Origin: Candidatus Altimarinota bacterium
Lineage (GTDB): Bacteria > Patescibacteriota > Gracilibacteria > UBA4473
Assembly (NCBI GenBank): GCA_020630245.1
Contig: JAHDBZ010000017.1
Coordinates: 9,441 to 22,722, forward strand
Length of the DNA: 13,282 nt
Direction of reading: 5' to 3'
The position numbers and the translations under genes were made by a program. This document shows positions 7,398 through 13,282 of the stretch, piece after piece. Under the pieces are notes generated by a model, which saw only the letters and a program-made list of their open reading frames with translations, did not search any database and was not told the origin of the DNA. The first letter of the stretch is position 1. Every line of letters starts with the position of its first letter.

Positions 7398-8429
7398 ATG
7401 CTCGATATTTTGACCTTTGGATCTGTGACCTTGGATATCATTGTAAAGCTGAAAGAAGGAGAGTCTGTAGACTTGGTTCAACTCAAGAATGAGTATTCGC
7501 TCACCATCCCGTTAGGAGATAAGATCCCTATCGAAGAACTCCTCATGCTTTGTGGTGGTGGAGCGGCTAACTCAGCGGTCGGTTTTGCAAAACAGGGCTT
7601 TGAGACAGCGGCTATTGGGGTCGTTGGAGATGATGTGAACCGTGCTTTCGTGGTGCAAACGCTCGAAAGCAATGGCGTAAATATTGATCATCTGATCACA
7701 GAATCGGAAGAAAATTGTAGCACTTCGGTGGTGCTAAGCGACTGGACCGGAAAACGAACGGTTTTTAACAAACGACTAAAAAGTACTCATTTTAACGCTG
7801 AAATCGTCGAGTCACTCCCAGAAAGCAGAGCCTTCTACATTGGCCATCTGCAGCAAAATGCCAATGAAATCTTGCACGCACTAGCCGCGCGTTATACCGA
7901 CGAAGAGCGCGTAATCGGCTGGAATCCAGGAAAAACACAGTTTTTGCATGGTTTTGATGAGTATCGAGATGTTTTCCCTCTCGTTGACGTTTTAATCCTA
8001 AACGCAGAAGAAGCTCGGGATTTTACGGGTATTGGATTCGCTGTACATCGGTTCGATGCAGCACAGCCAGAAATCATGGGCGAAGAGATTTGTTGCTACC
8101 GAAAATATCGCCCTGAATTTATCTCAGATGTACGACCGCTAGCCGAAAAATTTCTTGCGGCCGGTGTTGAAGTGGTTGTTATTACTGATGGGAGCCGAGG
8201 AGCACAGATATTCGATGGAACGCATCACTACTACGCGCCACCAATGCAAGCCGAGCGAAAAGATAGTCTCGGCGCGGGAGATGCTTTTTCAATTGGCGTT
8301 ATGTCTGCTCGTCTGCATGGAAAGAGCTTAGACAAGCAAATCATGTGGGGGAGTCTCAATGCCGGATCCGTGATCCAGTATTACGGCGCTCAAGCCGGTC
8401 AATTGCGAGCCGCCCAGATGCCGGCATAA
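7398..8429 (+). CDS. PfkB/ribokinase-family carbohydrate kinase
   Basis: This 343-residue cytoplasmic enzyme belongs to the family that phosphorylates sugars or nucleosides with ATP. It opens with the family strand LDILTFGSVTLDI (2-14). The substrate-side glycine motif is GGGAANSAVGFAKQGF (53-68) followed by GVVGDD (74-79), NAEE (202-205) is the usual NxxE region, and DSLGAGDAF (289-297) is the second PfkB signature with D295 as catalytic base. The lid region (about 20-50) lengthens the usual N-terminal part, and residues about 213-245 contain an insert with two adjacent cysteines (232-233). The substrate (ribose, fructose, adenosine or another) cannot be told from sequence. The gene stands alone, with its own promoter and a strong terminator at the stop codon. 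A role in nucleoside or sugar salvage would suit a small-genome organism, but that is inference. Confidence 0.9.
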   Translation: MLDILTFGSVTLDIIVKLKEGESVDLVQLKNEYSLTIPLGDKIPIEELLMLCGGGAANSAVGFAKQGFETAAIGVVGDDVNRAFVVQTLESNGVNIDHLITESEENCSTSVVLSDWTGKRTVFNKRLKSTHFNAEIVESLPESRAFYIGHLQQNANEILHALAARYTDEERVIGWNPGKTQFLHGFDEYRDVFPLVDVLILNAEEARDFTGIGFAVHRFDAAQPEIMGEEICCYRKYRPEFISDVRPLAEKFLAAGVEVVVITDGSRGAQIFDGTHHYYAPPMQAERKDSLGAGDAFSIGVMSARLHGKSLDKQIMWGSLNAGSVIQYYGAQAGQLRAAQMPA

Positions 8430-8430
8430 A

Positions 8431-8456
8431 AAAAACTCCGCCAAGGCGGAGTTTTT
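8431..8456. terminator. Bidirectional intrinsic terminator between the kinase and pilin genes
   Basis: The arms AAAAACTCCGCC (8431-8442) and GGCGGAGTTTTT (8445-8456) are perfect complements. The GC-rich core is ACTCCGCC/GGCGGAGT, with a T-run on the plus strand and a longer one (opposite the A-run from 8428) on the minus strand. It starts 2 bases after the kinase stop and lies 28 bases past the convergent pilin gene's stop, so it can end both transcripts. Confidence 0.93.
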
Positions 8457-8483
8457 CTATTAATCCGTTCTACACTCAGATTA

Positions 8484-8858
8484 CTATGTAGTCGCGCGGT
8501 TACCCAAGCCGGCAGTAAGGAGAGTGTTAACCAGTGCAAATGAGATCAGGATGATAAGGATTCCGATAGCAGCAAAGATAAGGATTTTCTTGGCTTTTTC
8601 GGTAGAACTGTCGTCTCCAGACGAAGTGATGTAGAGGAAACCTCCGTAGATGATGAACGCGGTAGCGATCAATCCGAGGAAGAAGAGGAAGAAATTGATG
8701 AACGTCAGGAATAGCTGACGAGCGCTTCCTTGAGAGTTGGTAGCGTTGGCAATTTCATTTGGATTGTCATTGATATCAATGAGTTGTGCTAGAGCAGGTT
8801 CAAAAGAAAGAGCTACTGCAGCAAAAAGACCGAGGGCAGGAACGAGGAATTTTTTCAT
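8484..8858 (-). CDS. VirB2/TrbC-like T4SS pilin-type protein
   Basis: This 124-residue protein has a clear signal peptide: MKKF, a hydrophobic core, and ALA (22-24) before Q25 as the likely cleavage site. A short polar segment follows, then two long hydrophobic helices (about 50-77 and 90-114) joined by a small charged loop, SSGDDSSTEKAKK. The IIYGGFLYITSSGD...KAKKILIFAAIGI pattern is typical of the VirB2/TrbC-like proteins common in Patescibacteria, where they are proposed parts of a T4SS-like or pilus system. The frame stays open to 8981, but I chose the ATG at 8858 because it places the signal peptide at the N-terminus; the 41 extra residues look like untranslated leader. No ribosome site is seen. 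A TATGAT at 8908-8913 (minus) could be a -10 but lacks a good -35. The gene diverges from recG and shares the terminator with the kinase gene. Confidence 0.82.
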   Translation of the reverse strand: MKKFLVPALGLFAAVALSFEPALAQLIDINDNPNEIANATNSQGSARQLFLTFINFFLFFLGLIATAFIIYGGFLYITSSGDDSSTEKAKKILIFAAIGILIILISFALVNTLLTAGLGNRATT

Positions 8859-8974
8859 GTTTTTGGTTAGGAAATTAGGTTTGAAAAGTCCAGAAGAACT
8901 GGGAAACATCATAATTCTCCGCCAAAAATAGATTTTCACCAAATCTTTTTGGAGTTTTTCCGAGCATTCGATCT

Positions 8975-9002
8975 TCTGCAATTGTTTTTATTGGCCTACA
9001 AT
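8975..9002 (+). promoter_or_regulatory. Likely promoter of recG
   Basis: TACAAT at 8997-9002 is a good -10 box (5/6). The -35 region is weak: TCTGCA at 8975-8980 matches 3/6 with a 16-base spacer. The expected start near 9009 is about 4 bases before the ATG at 9013, so the transcript would be almost leaderless, and there is no Shine-Dalgarno sequence. Confidence 0.4.
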
Positions 9003-9012
9003 AGATCTGTTC

Positions 9013-11082
9013 ATGCTAAATTGGCCACTCGAAAAAGTCATCAGAACCACTGCCTCTCACCTGAAAAAATGTCATCAGTTGGGGATTTTTACCGCACAAG
9101 ATTTATTGGGCTGGTTTCCCCGAGCTCTCGAGTCTACCGAAATCGGCACTGGAGTGAAGGATATCGAGCTCGGCAAAAAAAACACCCTGACGGGAACCCT
9201 GCAAAATTTTCGTAAGGAACGTACTCGTGGCGGAAAATATCTGGGAAAGGCTACGCTCGTGCTCGATGATCGAGCGGAACTAGAGGTGATTTGGTTTCGG
9301 GTGCCGTATCAACTCAAAAATCTACAACTACCGCGACGCTGCTTTCTCGTTGGTAAAATCGACCGTCGTTACGGCAAGATCCAGATTAATAACCCAGAGA
9401 TTCACCTCAATGAAGGCGTGCATGTCGGAGGTATTCGCCCGATCTATCCAGAGTCTCCACCTCTGACCTCTAAGTGGTTGCGTGAAAAGATCTCTGGTTT
9501 GTTGGGGTCAGTTCGAGAATTTCCCGAAACGCTTCCAGACACGATTCTTAGCAGTGAGGGGCTTCTGTCTCGCACGCGGGCAATACGGCAAATTCACTTT
9601 CCCGACAGTGTAGCAGATTGGTCAGCAGCGCGTCGAAGACTAGGGTTTGAGGAGATATTTCTGATCCAACTACGAGTGATGCAGGCCAAGTTCCAACGAG
9701 AAGAAAATCACCAAAACCCGCATCGGTTTCATTTTGACCCAGAAATGATTAAGCAAGATCTGACGTATCTGCCTTTTACACTGACTACACACCAAAAACA
9801 AGCTTTGCTTGAGGTGCTTCAGGACTTTAAACGGGACCGTCCAATGCATCGTTTACTGCAGGGAGACGTGGGCGCTGGGAAAACTATCGTTGGTCTGATG
9901 GCCGCGTTGCAGATGTCGCGAGCGGTTTATCAGACAGCGTTACTCGCACCTACGGAGATCTTGGCCAAGCAACATTTTGTCTCCGCTCTCAAATTTCTCT
10001 CTCGTTACCAAGAATTTGCGGATCAAGACACACTCTTGGCGGATGAAAAGATGCCAACCGACAAAATTGCTTTACTGACTGGCTCGACCACGGCAAAACA
10101 GAAGAAAGATATCAAAGCGCGCCTTCGTCAGGGAGAGATAAAGATCCTGATCGGTACCCACGCCATCTTGACCGAAGATACTATCTTTCAAGACCTGGGA
10201 CTGGCGATTATCGATGAACAGCATCGCTTCGGAGTGGCGCAGCGTGCAATTTTGTCTGAGAACCAAAGCCATGTACTAGCCATGACAGCGACGCCAATCC
10301 CACGGAGTTTAGCGTTGACGATCTATGGAGACCAAGATCTTTCAATTATTCGAGAGAAACCTGCCGGTCGCAAACCGATCATTACCCGAATCGTAGCAGA
10401 CAAAAAAACGGAAACGCTTTGTTATCGATTTATCGAGGACCAAGTTACCAAAGGTCGTCAGGTGTTTTGGGTGTGTCCACTGGTAGATGAATCAGACAAG
10501 ATCGAGGCAAAAAACGTGCATGATGAATACGTTCGCATCTCAGAAACACTATATCCAAAGCTCAACATTGGATTTCTGCATGGCAAAATGAAATCAAAAG
10601 ATAAAGACGCCATCATGGAAGCGTTCAAAAACCAAGAATACGATATCCTTGTATCCACTTCTGTCATCGAAGTTGGTGTTGATGTTCCCAATGCTACGGT
10701 GATGGTGATTGAAAACTCAGAGCGCTTCGGACTCGCTCAGTTGCATCAGTTCCGAGGGCGAATCGGCCGGAATGATATGCAGTCTTATTGCTTTCTCATG
10801 GTCGGATCACAAGAAGACAAATCCAAAGAACGCCTCAAAGCGATGGAGCGCAGTAACGACGGTTTTTACCTTTCGGAGGTAGATCTTGAGCTCCGAGGAG
10901 CGGGGGAGATCTACGGCCTGCGTCAGAGTGGGCTGCCAGATCTTAAATGCGCCGATCTAACCGATGTAGAACTCATGCAAACCGCTCGTGGCTGGGCAGA
11001 AAAAATTCTTACCGAAGACATCACCCTACGGACTTACCCAGAACTCAAAGCCATGGTGGAGGCGGGAGAGGTGTGGTTTTGA
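9013..11082 (+). CDS. recG: ATP-dependent DNA helicase RecG
   Basis: RecG remodels stalled replication forks and branch-migrates Holliday junctions. At 689 residues it matches the family's usual length. The OB-fold wedge domain lies at about 57-135. The helicase core starts with the Q-motif-like TTHQKQAL (258-265), then Walker A GDVGAGKT (284-291), the RecG-type Walker B DEQHRFGV (401-408), and motif III MTATPIPRSLALT (424-436). The second helicase domain has FLHGKM (521-526), STSVIEVGVDVPNA (548-561) and ERFGLAQLHQFRGRIGR (570-586). The C-terminal TRG region reads LRGAGEIYGLRQSG (627-640). All essential motifs are intact. The usual GTRQSG is GLRQSG here, a mild variation. The start is supported by the promoter immediately upstream and by normal length. 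Its stop lies 14 bases from the stop of the convergent membrane protein gene, with no terminator between. Confidence 0.97.
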   Translation: MLNWPLEKVIRTTASHLKKCHQLGIFTAQDLLGWFPRALESTEIGTGVKDIELGKKNTLTGTLQNFRKERTRGGKYLGKATLVLDDRAELEVIWFRVPYQLKNLQLPRRCFLVGKIDRRYGKIQINNPEIHLNEGVHVGGIRPIYPESPPLTSKWLREKISGLLGSVREFPETLPDTILSSEGLLSRTRAIRQIHFPDSVADWSAARRRLGFEEIFLIQLRVMQAKFQREENHQNPHRFHFDPEMIKQDLTYLPFTLTTHQKQALLEVLQDFKRDRPMHRLLQGDVGAGKTIVGLMAALQMSRAVYQTALLAPTEILAKQHFVSALKFLSRYQEFADQDTLLADEKMPTDKIALLTGSTTAKQKKDIKARLRQGEIKILIGTHAILTEDTIFQDLGLAIIDEQHRFGVAQRAILSENQSHVLAMTATPIPRSLALTIYGDQDLSIIREKPAGRKPIITRIVADKKTETLCYRFIEDQVTKGRQVFWVCPLVDESDKIEAKNVHDEYVRISETLYPKLNIGFLHGKMKSKDKDAIMEAFKNQEYDILVSTSVIEVGVDVPNATVMVIENSERFGLAQLHQFRGRIGRNDMQSYCFLMVGSQEDKSKERLKAMERSNDGFYLSEVDLELRGAGEIYGLRQSGLPDLKCADLTDVELMQTARGWAEKILTEDITLRTYPELKAMVEAGEVWF

Positions 11083-11096
11083 TTACTTTTAATGTC

Positions 11097-11990
11097 TTAA
11101 TATTCGGTATAAATGAAGCTAGAACCAGCATGTTCATATGTGTATCCATCTTCATATGAACCTTGCAGTGTTCCAAGTTTCTCTCCTTTCAAATATCGAG
11201 TATTTGCTTTTGGGTTTTCAGGGTCATTATAGCAGGCCAGAGCATGTTCTATCAGCATGATTTTACCTTTTGGATTCCAAGAATTCATGAATTTACTCTC
11301 GGCTAGTGCCTCTGCAAAATGCATCGGGCCACTTACCTTTGGATTGTACTTAGACGGCTGTTCATTTCGTTGTTTTACAAGTTCTTTTTCAACTTGAAAG
11401 GCCATATTTCTCACTTGTTGATTAACCAGGCCTTTTACTTGATTTCGGTATTCATTAATTTTTTCAAAATAGGTATTAATGACTTCGGACCGATTTTTAT
11501 GGCCATAATAAAGTGGCGCCAATGTTAAGCTCCCCATCATCGCTGGGAGCATTGCGTAGACATAATTGGGGTGTTTTCCAGAAAAAAAGAGCCAGGCGGC
11601 AACTAATTCTAGCCCCACCGAGCCCGCTAGCACTAAATAATCAATTTTACGATGTGGATTCCCTACACGAGGAATCCACTTTGGTAGATAGCAATTTTTA
11701 CTATTTGGATTATTATCTGTGAAGGTATCTTTAATCCTAACCTCTAGTTCAATCAATTCCTTGATTTTACGAGCTAAATGATCGACAAAAGCGGCACATT
11801 CTGCCGGTTTATACTCGGGCGGATAATCTTCGTCTACTCGCGTTACGGCTGTGTTTGCGACTTCGTGATCTCTTCTGTAGTAGAGGGGACGTGCAGCATC
11901 TTCAGCTAAAAATTCTTCCCATTTTCTATCGTCCTCACTTTTAGCAGTTTCGGCTGTAGAAGATTGACTACTCGTTTTGACTTCAGGCAT
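11097..11990 (-). CDS. Unrecognised 297-residue protein with two central membrane helices
   Basis: The N-terminal 115 residues are polar, with a Ser/Glu-rich start and a charged helix at about 66-90. Two adjacent hydrophobic segments at about 118-137 and 143-163 form a membrane hairpin joined by a short loop, which would place both long soluble ends on the same side, probably the cytoplasm. After the hairpin comes a long amphipathic, coiled-coil-like helix (about 166-210), then a domain with KGKIMLIEHALACYNDPENPK (241-261) and an aromatic-rich tail ending in YTEY. No enzyme motif is seen and I do not recognise the family. The gene has a near-consensus promoter of its own and is AT-rich compared with recG. 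It is downstream of another unknown gene and the TraC-like gene, so an accessory role with the secretion system is possible but only inferred. Confidence 0.78.
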   Translation of the reverse strand: MPEVKTSSQSSTAETAKSEDDRKWEEFLAEDAARPLYYRRDHEVANTAVTRVDEDYPPEYKPAECAAFVDHLARKIKELIELEVRIKDTFTDNNPNSKNCYLPKWIPRVGNPHRKIDYLVLAGSVGLELVAAWLFFSGKHPNYVYAMLPAMMGSLTLAPLYYGHKNRSEVINTYFEKINEYRNQVKGLVNQQVRNMAFQVEKELVKQRNEQPSKYNPKVSGPMHFAEALAESKFMNSWNPKGKIMLIEHALACYNDPENPKANTRYLKGEKLGTLQGSYEDGYTYEHAGSSFIYTEY

Positions 11991-12000
11991 TCCTTAAGTT

Positions 12001-12010
12001 GTTATATAAC
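12001..12010. repeat. 10-base palindrome at the expected transcription start
   Basis: GTTATATAAC is a perfect palindrome. It sits between the promoter at 12018-12046 and the ATG at 11990, just past the expected start near 12011. It could be a small operator, or chance in AT-rich DNA. Confidence 0.25.
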
Positions 12011-12017
12011 GAAGTGC

Positions 12018-12046
12018 TTTATAATTTATTTATTATGAAATGTCAA
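12018..12046 (-). promoter_or_regulatory. Near-consensus sigma70 promoter of the two-helix membrane protein gene
   Basis: On the minus strand, TTGACA (12041-12046, 6/6) and TATAAA (12018-12023, 5/6) have the ideal 17-base spacing. The expected start near 12011 gives a leader of about 20 bases. It is the strongest promoter seen in the window, and it shows that the gene can be expressed apart from the upstream gene. AAGGA abuts the ATG, too close for a normal ribosome site. Confidence 0.72.
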
Positions 12047-12083
12047 CATCTATGGAGTTCAGGCTTAGTCTTCGCCCTTTTCG

Positions 12084-12497
12084 TTAAACAGTGAAGAGTA
12101 CGGCTACTTTGTTTTTTGTTCTTTGCTGTAATAGCCAGCGTGCTAATCCTTGTGAGTATCGATTGGGGTTTTCAGGGTTTTGATCACTTGCATCCAATAA
12201 AAAATCTACTAAATGAAGCATTATTTGGTCCTCTTGTGTGGCATCAATTGCCTCCGAAAGGACTTCTCTGTAGTTATTAAAATCAGAACTTATGGCTTTA
12301 TTATTGCCTTCAATAAATAGAAGCATTTCTCCTAAAAATAGTTGTATCTCAGTCCGCTGCGATGTGTTGATAAGATGAATTAATTTTTCACAGCCACGTC
12401 GTTGCCAATTTGGCTCTTGATCGCTTACATCAGCAACACCTTCAAATCTTATAAAGCGAGTATTGACGGTTTTTGGAGTATAAAAAAGATACTGCAT
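12084..12497 (-). CDS. Unrecognised 137-residue acidic helical protein
   Basis: The frame ends with TAA at 12084-12086. A GTG at 12498-12500 and an ATG at 12495-12497 are adjacent possible starts; I chose the ATG because the TATAAT box upstream places the expected transcription start exactly on it. The protein is soluble and helical, with no signal peptide, membrane segment or catalytic motif. It has an aromatic N-terminus (QYLFYTPK), a segment rich in hydrophobic helix residues around EIQLFLGEMLLFIEG, a LHLVDFLLDASDQNPENPNRYSQ stretch, and a short hydrophobic end. The alternating helices hint at a small helical-repeat or adaptor-like fold, which is a guess. It sits 33 bases behind the TraC-like gene in the same direction and is AT-richer than it. 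I do not recognise it. Confidence 0.68.
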   Translation of the reverse strand: MQYLFYTPKTVNTRFIRFEGVADVSDQEPNWQRRGCEKLIHLINTSQRTEIQLFLGEMLLFIEGNNKAISSDFNNYREVLSEAIDATQEDQIMLHLVDFLLDASDQNPENPNRYSQGLARWLLQQRTKNKVAVLFTV

Positions 12498-12503
12498 CAC
12501 CCC

Positions 12504-12533
12504 ATTATATGATGGGTTCTTTCTAAAAGTCTA
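12504..12533 (-). promoter_or_regulatory. Leaderless-type promoter of the 137-residue protein gene
   Basis: A perfect TATAAT lies at 12504-12509 on the minus strand, with TAGACT (12528-12533, 4/6) 18 bases upstream; that -35 uses the TAG stop of the TraC-like gene. Only 6 bases separate the -10 from the ATG at 12497, so the seventh base, the usual start point, is the A of ATG. CCCAT (12501-12505) and ATGGG (12512-12516) form a short inverted repeat around the -10 box. Confidence 0.55.
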
Positions 12534-13274
12534 GGCCGATTCCTGTTCCATGTGGTAGTCGTCGACTTGGTGGAGTTTTTCGGTGCGCGAGAGTTGTGGA
12601 TTGTAACTCTGGTAAAACAGTTCAATGATTTCAGCGGTGGAGAGTGGGCGGACTTGGAGGCCACAATTCTCGAGCCCCGTTGTGGCGATATTGACGCGTT
12701 CGTCGAGGTCGTGCTTAAGTTCTTTGAACTCTCGGCGTCGTTGCAGAATATCGACGGCTTTGTCGTCCGGTGTGACTTTGTCGAGAAAAGAAGACCAGGC
12801 AGATTTTTTTTCGGCACGGAGGGGGTTTTTGGGAATGACGACATAGAATTTTTTCTCCATGATATCCGCGTATTCCACCAGTTTCCCAATGTACTCAATG
12901 TATTCTTCCATCTGCGCTTTGAGGAGCTGATTGGTCTGTTTGTGCATCTTGTCACGCAGCGAATCAAGATAACGATCAATGTCGAGCTTCTTTGATTTGA
13001 TTAGTATCTGCACAGGGAAATTGAGTGCGTTGAGATAACGCTGATAGGAAACAATAATAGCTTCTTGTTCCGCTTCCGATTTGAGGTTGAAATTGACAGA
13101 TCCCACCTCTAAAACCGCTCGTAAGCCACCACTTTTGAGTACCAAGGTGTCATCATGAACCCCCGCAAACGACAAATATCGTTGCGTAGACAAGATTTTA
13201 TTCTTCTTGGCTTTTTTGACGGTTTCCTTTTCGGCCGTCGTGGTTTTTTTTTGTGTTTTCTTTTTTCCGAACAT
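12531..13274 (-). CDS. TraC-like T4SS protein (VirB4 N-terminal-like domain without ATPase)
   Basis: This 247-residue protein matches the TraC-like family found in Patescibacterial T4SS loci, usually next to PrgI-type and VirB4-type genes. After a Lys/Thr-rich tail (1-28) comes the domain core: STQRYLSFAGVHDDTLVLKSG (29-49), GLRAVLEVGSVNFNLKSEAEQEAII (50-74), and YQRYLNALNFPVQILIKSKKLDIDRYL (77-103). A helical segment, YIEYIGKLVEYADIMEKKFYVVIPKNP (125-151), and the end motif STAEIIELFYQSYNP (212-226) complete it. The protein has no Walker A or B, so it is not the ATPase itself; it probably works at the inner face of the membrane as a partner of a VirB4 ATPase. The ATG at 13272-13274 is complete, 8 bases from the window edge, with no ribosome site visible. 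No VirB4 gene follows: the next gene downstream is a small unknown one. Confidence 0.82.
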   Translation of the reverse strand: MFGKKKTQKKTTTAEKETVKKAKKNKILSTQRYLSFAGVHDDTLVLKSGGLRAVLEVGSVNFNLKSEAEQEAIIVSYQRYLNALNFPVQILIKSKKLDIDRYLDSLRDKMHKQTNQLLKAQMEEYIEYIGKLVEYADIMEKKFYVVIPKNPLRAEKKSAWSSFLDKVTPDDKAVDILQRRREFKELKHDLDERVNIATTGLENCGLQVRPLSTAEIIELFYQSYNPQLSRTEKLHQVDDYHMEQESA

Positions 13275-13282
13275 GTTTATTG

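Noticed and set aside
8859..8981. 41-residue N-terminal extension of the pilin-type protein
   Set aside because: The frame is open, but the extension would bury a clear signal peptide inside the protein, and it contains no feature of its own.
2309..11082. Recoded UGA=Gly genetic code, as in Gracilibacteria/Absconditabacteria
   Set aside because: Long genes such as the 768-residue and recG frames contain no in-frame TGA, and TGA closes comEC and recG where those families should end, so the standard bacterial code fits.
12060..12083. Weak hairpin (GGC/GCC) after the 137-residue gene
   Set aside because: The stem is only 3 bases with no T-run, so it does not qualify as a terminator.
12498..12500. 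GTG start for the 137-residue gene
   Set aside because: The adjacent ATG fits the TATAAT-to-start distance for a leaderless mRNA better, and ATG is the stronger start codon. The difference is one residue.
12552..12995. 147-codon open frame on the plus strand
   Set aside because: It lies fully inside the TraC-like gene on the other strand, has no promoter or ribosome site, and its sequence reads as an antisense shadow.
1..13282. tRNA or rRNA genes, CRISPR arrays, insertion sequences, attachment sites
   Set aside because: Reading both strands showed no cloverleaf with conserved T-loop, no regularly spaced repeats, no transposase motif and no terminal inverted repeats. The gaps between genes are all under 160 bases.

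Overview
The window reads as a stretch of a bacterial chromosome, most likely from the Candidate Phyla Radiation (Patescibacteria). The main evidence is two proteins of types that recur in that group: a TraC-like type IV secretion (T4SS) protein at the right edge, and a small two-helix VirB2/TrbC-like pilin with a signal peptide. A ComEC with no C-terminal nuclease-like domain, a divergent PfkB-type kinase, and starts with few Shine-Dalgarno sequences also fit. TGA is a normal stop here (it ends comEC and recG, and long frames contain none in frame), so the recoded UGA=Gly of Gracilibacteria/Absconditabacteria does not apply. The phylum call is inference.

Layout. Positions 1-1132 (+) hold the end of an Ala/Glu/Lys-rich protein whose start lies outside the window, then a 234-residue soluble protein; neither is recognised. 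Positions 1134-7274 (-) hold four co-directional genes, in transcription order: a 768-residue membrane-anchored protein with a FecR-like module, a LysM-LysM-M23 peptidase, a short ComEC, and a GT4-type glycosyltransferase overlapping comEC by 4 bases. The theme is cell envelope and DNA uptake. A divergent promoter region (7275-7397) separates this block from a PfkB-family kinase (7398-8429, +), which ends at a strong, probably bidirectional, terminator shared with the pilin gene (8484-8858, -). recG (9013-11082, +) diverges from the pilin gene. Positions 11097-12500 (-) hold two unrecognised, visibly AT-richer genes, and 12531-13274 (-) holds the TraC-like gene. There is no gene-free stretch above 300 bases, and I saw no tRNA, rRNA, CRISPR array or insertion sequence.

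How the genes fit together. The M23/LysM enzyme can open peptidoglycan, ComEC imports single-stranded DNA, and the pilin and TraC-like proteins belong to a T4SS-like or pilus-like apparatus. These genes may together support DNA uptake or cell-surface traffic, which is inference from co-location. The most striking non-coding pattern is promoters placed almost on the start codons: several good sigma70-type -10 boxes lie only 6-16 bases from the ATG, which implies leaderless or very short-leader mRNAs. The best case is the gene at 12084-12497, where the expected transcription start is the A of its ATG.
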